From Planctomycetia bacterium (lineage in GTDB: Bacteria > Planctomycetota > Phycisphaerae > Phycisphaerales > SM1A02), in NCBI GenBank assembly GCA_009936695.1, contig JAACEA010000039.1, forward strand, positions 1 through 7,103: a stretch of DNA of 7,103 bases, in the 5' to 3' direction. Shown one piece after another: positions 5,826 to 7,103 of the stretch; position 1 is the stretch's first letter; every line of letters starts with the position of its first letter. The notes beneath the pieces are model-generated. The model saw nothing but the letters and a program-made list of their open reading frames with translations. It searched no databases and had not been told where the DNA came from. Made by a program: the position numbers and the translations under genes.

Positions 5826-6380
5826 ATGTCTCTCGTAGGTAAGAAGGCCATTCCAGTTCCCGCCGGAGTCGAGTTCTCGCTCGACGGGAATCGCAACGTG
5901 ACCGTGAAGGGCCCGAAGGGGACCCTCGTGATCACGCATCGTCCCGAGGTCCAGGTCGCCCACGATGCGGACGCCAAGGCGATCCACGTGACGGTGGACG
6001 AGGCCCGCAAGGCCGACAAGCAGATCAAGGCCTACTGGGGTCTGACCCGGTCGCTGATCGCCAACATGATCGAGGGCGTCACGAAGGGTTACGAGAAGAA
6101 GCTCGACATCGTCGGCGTCGGTTGGCAGGCCCAGGTGAAGGGGCAGAACCTCGCCCTCAGCATCGGCTTCGCCAACGTCATCGAGATGAAGATCCCGACC
6201 GGCGTGAACGTCGAGGCCAAGGGCCAGAACATCACGATCAACGGGCCGGACAAGCAGGCGGTGGGCAACTTCGCCTCCTCCGTCCGGATGCAGCGGAAGC
6301 CCGAGCCGTACAACGGCAAGGGAATTCGATACGCGGGTGAGGAGATCACCCGGAAGCAGGGCAAGGCGTTCGGCAACTGA
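5826..6380 (+). CDS. rplF: 50S ribosomal protein L6
   Basis: L6 is at the base of the L7/L12 stalk near the factor-binding site and contacts the sarcin-ricin loop. The 184 residues form the expected two repeated alpha/beta domains. The start is M-S-L-V-G-K-K-A-I-P-V-P-A-G-V; the first domain has V-K-G-P-K-G. The second domain begins at about residue 85 and carries Y-E-K-K-L-D-I-V-G-V-G-W and the end signature R-K-P-E-P-Y-N-G-K-G-I-R-Y. The end R-K-Q-G-K-A is typical. The SD-like AGGGA (5814-5818) sits seven bases upstream. Confidence 0.98.
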   Translation: MSLVGKKAIPVPAGVEFSLDGNRNVTVKGPKGTLVITHRPEVQVAHDADAKAIHVTVDEARKADKQIKAYWGLTRSLIANMIEGVTKGYEKKLDIVGVGWQAQVKGQNLALSIGFANVIEMKIPTGVNVEAKGQNITINGPDKQAVGNFASSVRMQRKPEPYNGKGIRYAGEEITRKQGKAFGN

Positions 6381-6428
6381 CACAGATGATCGGCCCGGGC
6401 CACCGGCCGCAGGCCAGAGGATTCCACG

Positions 6429-6788
6429 ATGGACAAGAACAAGCACAAGAGCGTCTGCCGAAGCCGTCGAAAGACGGGGATCCGCAAGAAGGTCATGGGC
6501 ATGCCCGACCGACCGCGGCTCTCGATCTTCCGCTCGGCCAAGCACATGTACGGTCAGGTCATCGACGACCTCACCGGTCGGACCCTCGTCGCCGCGAGTT
6601 CGCGCGACAAGGGTGCCGACGCGGGCGGCGGCAACGTCGACGCCGCGTCCAAGGTCGGGGCCCTGCTCGCCTCCAAGGCGAAGGATGCCGGCATCTCACA
6701 AGTGGTCTTCGACCGCAACGGCTTCCGGTACCACGGCCGGGTCAAGGCGTTCGCGGATGCCGCCCGGGAGGGCGGTCTCAAGTTCTGA
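6429..6788 (+). CDS. rplR: 50S ribosomal protein L18
   Basis: L18 binds 5S rRNA with L5 in the central protuberance. The 119-residue product compares with 117 in E. coli. It has a basic N-terminus ([15 protein letters not shown]), then [20 protein letters not shown] and the C-terminal [28 protein letters not shown]. That last segment is the standard L18 signature. AGAGGA (6416-6421) lies seven bases before the ATG. The gene follows rplF after 48 nt and precedes rpsE after 48 nt. Confidence 0.98.
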   Translation: MDKNKHKSVCRSRRKTGIRKKVMGMPDRPRLSIFRSAKHMYGQVIDDLTGRTLVAASSRDKGADAGGGNVDAASKVGALLASKAKDAGISQVVFDRNGFRYHGRVKAFADAAREGGLKF

Positions 6789-6807
6789 TCGAAGGAACAG
6801 GTTCCAG

Positions 6808-6825
6808 TCACGGTTCGATCCGTGA
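6808..6825 (+). other. Perfect 6-bp hairpin overlapping the rpsE Shine-Dalgarno
   Basis: TCACGG (6808-6813) and CCGTGA (6820-6825) pair around TTCGAT. The last two bases of the right arm are the first two of GAGGA (6824-6828), so folding could partly hide the rpsE ribosome-binding site. Confidence 0.5.
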
Positions 6826-6836
6826 GGAAGCAGCAC

Positions 6837-7100
6837 ATGGCTGAAGCACTCGACGACAATGGATCCCTCGAGTCGACCACGGTCGGCATCTACCGGACGG
6901 CGGCCACCGTGAAGGGCGGCCGACGGTTCAGCTTCTCGGCCCTCGTGGTCGTCGAGGGCACAACGTACAATTTTTTCGTGCAATACAAGGAGGACGATGG
7001 CAGCACATCTCAATACCGGCTGGGCCTGAAAGCCACGAATTATTACAATGATTCAAATCCGAGTGGCGTTTGGTTTGTGCTCACTCAGCAAACCGAATAA
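6837..7100 (+). CDS. rpsE: 30S ribosomal protein S5, N-terminal part joined to an unrelated tail
   Basis: The start is sound: GAGGA (6824-6828) lies eight bases upstream. The first 39 residues match S5, ending in the hallmark V-K-G-G-R-R-F-S-F-S-A-L-V-V-V. Family S5 then continues G-D-x-x-G-x-V-G-x-G-x-G-K-A into the rRNA-binding and fidelity domain. Here, from about codon 40 (6954), the frame reads instead E-G-T-T-Y-N-F-F-V-Q-Y and runs to a TAA at 7098-7100. The 87-residue product lacks most of the double-stranded RNA-binding fold and the whole C-terminal domain; a full S5 is about 165 residues or more. S5 is essential in bacteria, so this cannot be the only functional copy. The most likely reading is a chimeric join near the end of an assembled sequence. 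Confidence 0.8.
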   Translation: MAEALDDNGSLESTTVGIYRTAATVKGGRRFSFSALVVVEGTTYNFFVQYKEDDGSTSQYRLGLKATNYYNDSNPSGVWFVLTQQTE

Positions 7101-7103
7101 ACC
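6957..7103 (+). other. Low-GC segment unrelated to rpsE
   Basis: Counting by hand, bases 6961-7103 are about 45% GC, against 62% for 6841-6900 and 72% for 6901-6960. The segment contains a run of six T (6971-6976) and several AT-rich triplets not seen elsewhere in the window. In the rpsE frame it encodes about 47 residues rich in Tyr, Asn, Ser, Thr and Gln, ending at a TAA three bases before the window edge. The composition could fit a surface or beta-sheet protein, but no family is recognisable. The other two forward frames stop within about 30 codons. The exact breakpoint cannot be fixed; it lies at about 6954-6960. Confidence 0.7.

Noticed and set aside
6987..7029. Strong SD-like AAGGAGG followed by ATG (6997) in the foreign tail
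   Set aside because: The frame ends after 10 codons, and the spacing of three bases is too short. It is probably chance.
1..7103. CRISPR array, tRNA, rRNA, insertion sequence, attachment site or defence genes
   Set aside because: No regular repeats, no tRNA-like or rRNA-like sequence and no transposase or defence motif was seen; apart from the end of rpsE the window is an ordinary ribosomal protein cluster.

Overview
The window is a continuous stretch of the bacterial S10-spc ribosomal protein gene cluster, all on the + strand. It runs from the last codons of rplW (L23) through rplB, rpsS, rplV, rpsC, rplP, rpmC, rpsQ, rplN, rplX, rplE, rpsN, rpsH, rplF and rplR into the first part of rpsE (S5). 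This is the standard bacterial gene order. The E. coli-type S10 block (ending at rpsQ) and spc block (starting at rplN) follow each other without a visible promoter or terminator between them. The DNA is GC-rich. High GC, slightly long ribosomal proteins, wide spacers and patchy Shine-Dalgarno (SD) use would fit Planctomycetota (perhaps Phycisphaerae), but that is an inference and could be wrong.

Layout: 2-1342 holds the rplW end, rplB and rpsS; 1372-3575 holds rplV, rpsC, rplP, rpmC and rpsQ; 3649-5037 holds rplN, rplX and rplE (rplN and rplX are only 2 nt apart); 5111-6788 holds rpsN, rpsH, rplF and rplR; 6837 to the end holds a broken rpsE. Every protein is a structural part of the 30S or 50S subunit, so co-transcription helps keep their amounts matched. 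There is no gene-free stretch over 300 bases; spacers are 2-88 nt.

I see no accessory or defence system. Four things are unusual. (1) rpsE is normal up to about codon 39 (base 6953), then switches in frame to about 145 bases of unrelated DNA of clearly lower GC (about 45% against 62-72% just upstream) that reaches the window end. This is most likely an assembly chimera or contig-end artefact, less likely a real insertion. (2) Most spacers carry a short, usually perfect hairpin, each with a different stem sequence and several directly before the SD, which is more than chance would give. (3) L2 has a changed version of its almost invariant peptidyl-transferase-centre loop (M-S-H-H-C-H-P-H in place of M-N-P-V-D-H-P-H). 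(4) S14 has the short length of the zinc-binding type but keeps only one of the four zinc cysteines.
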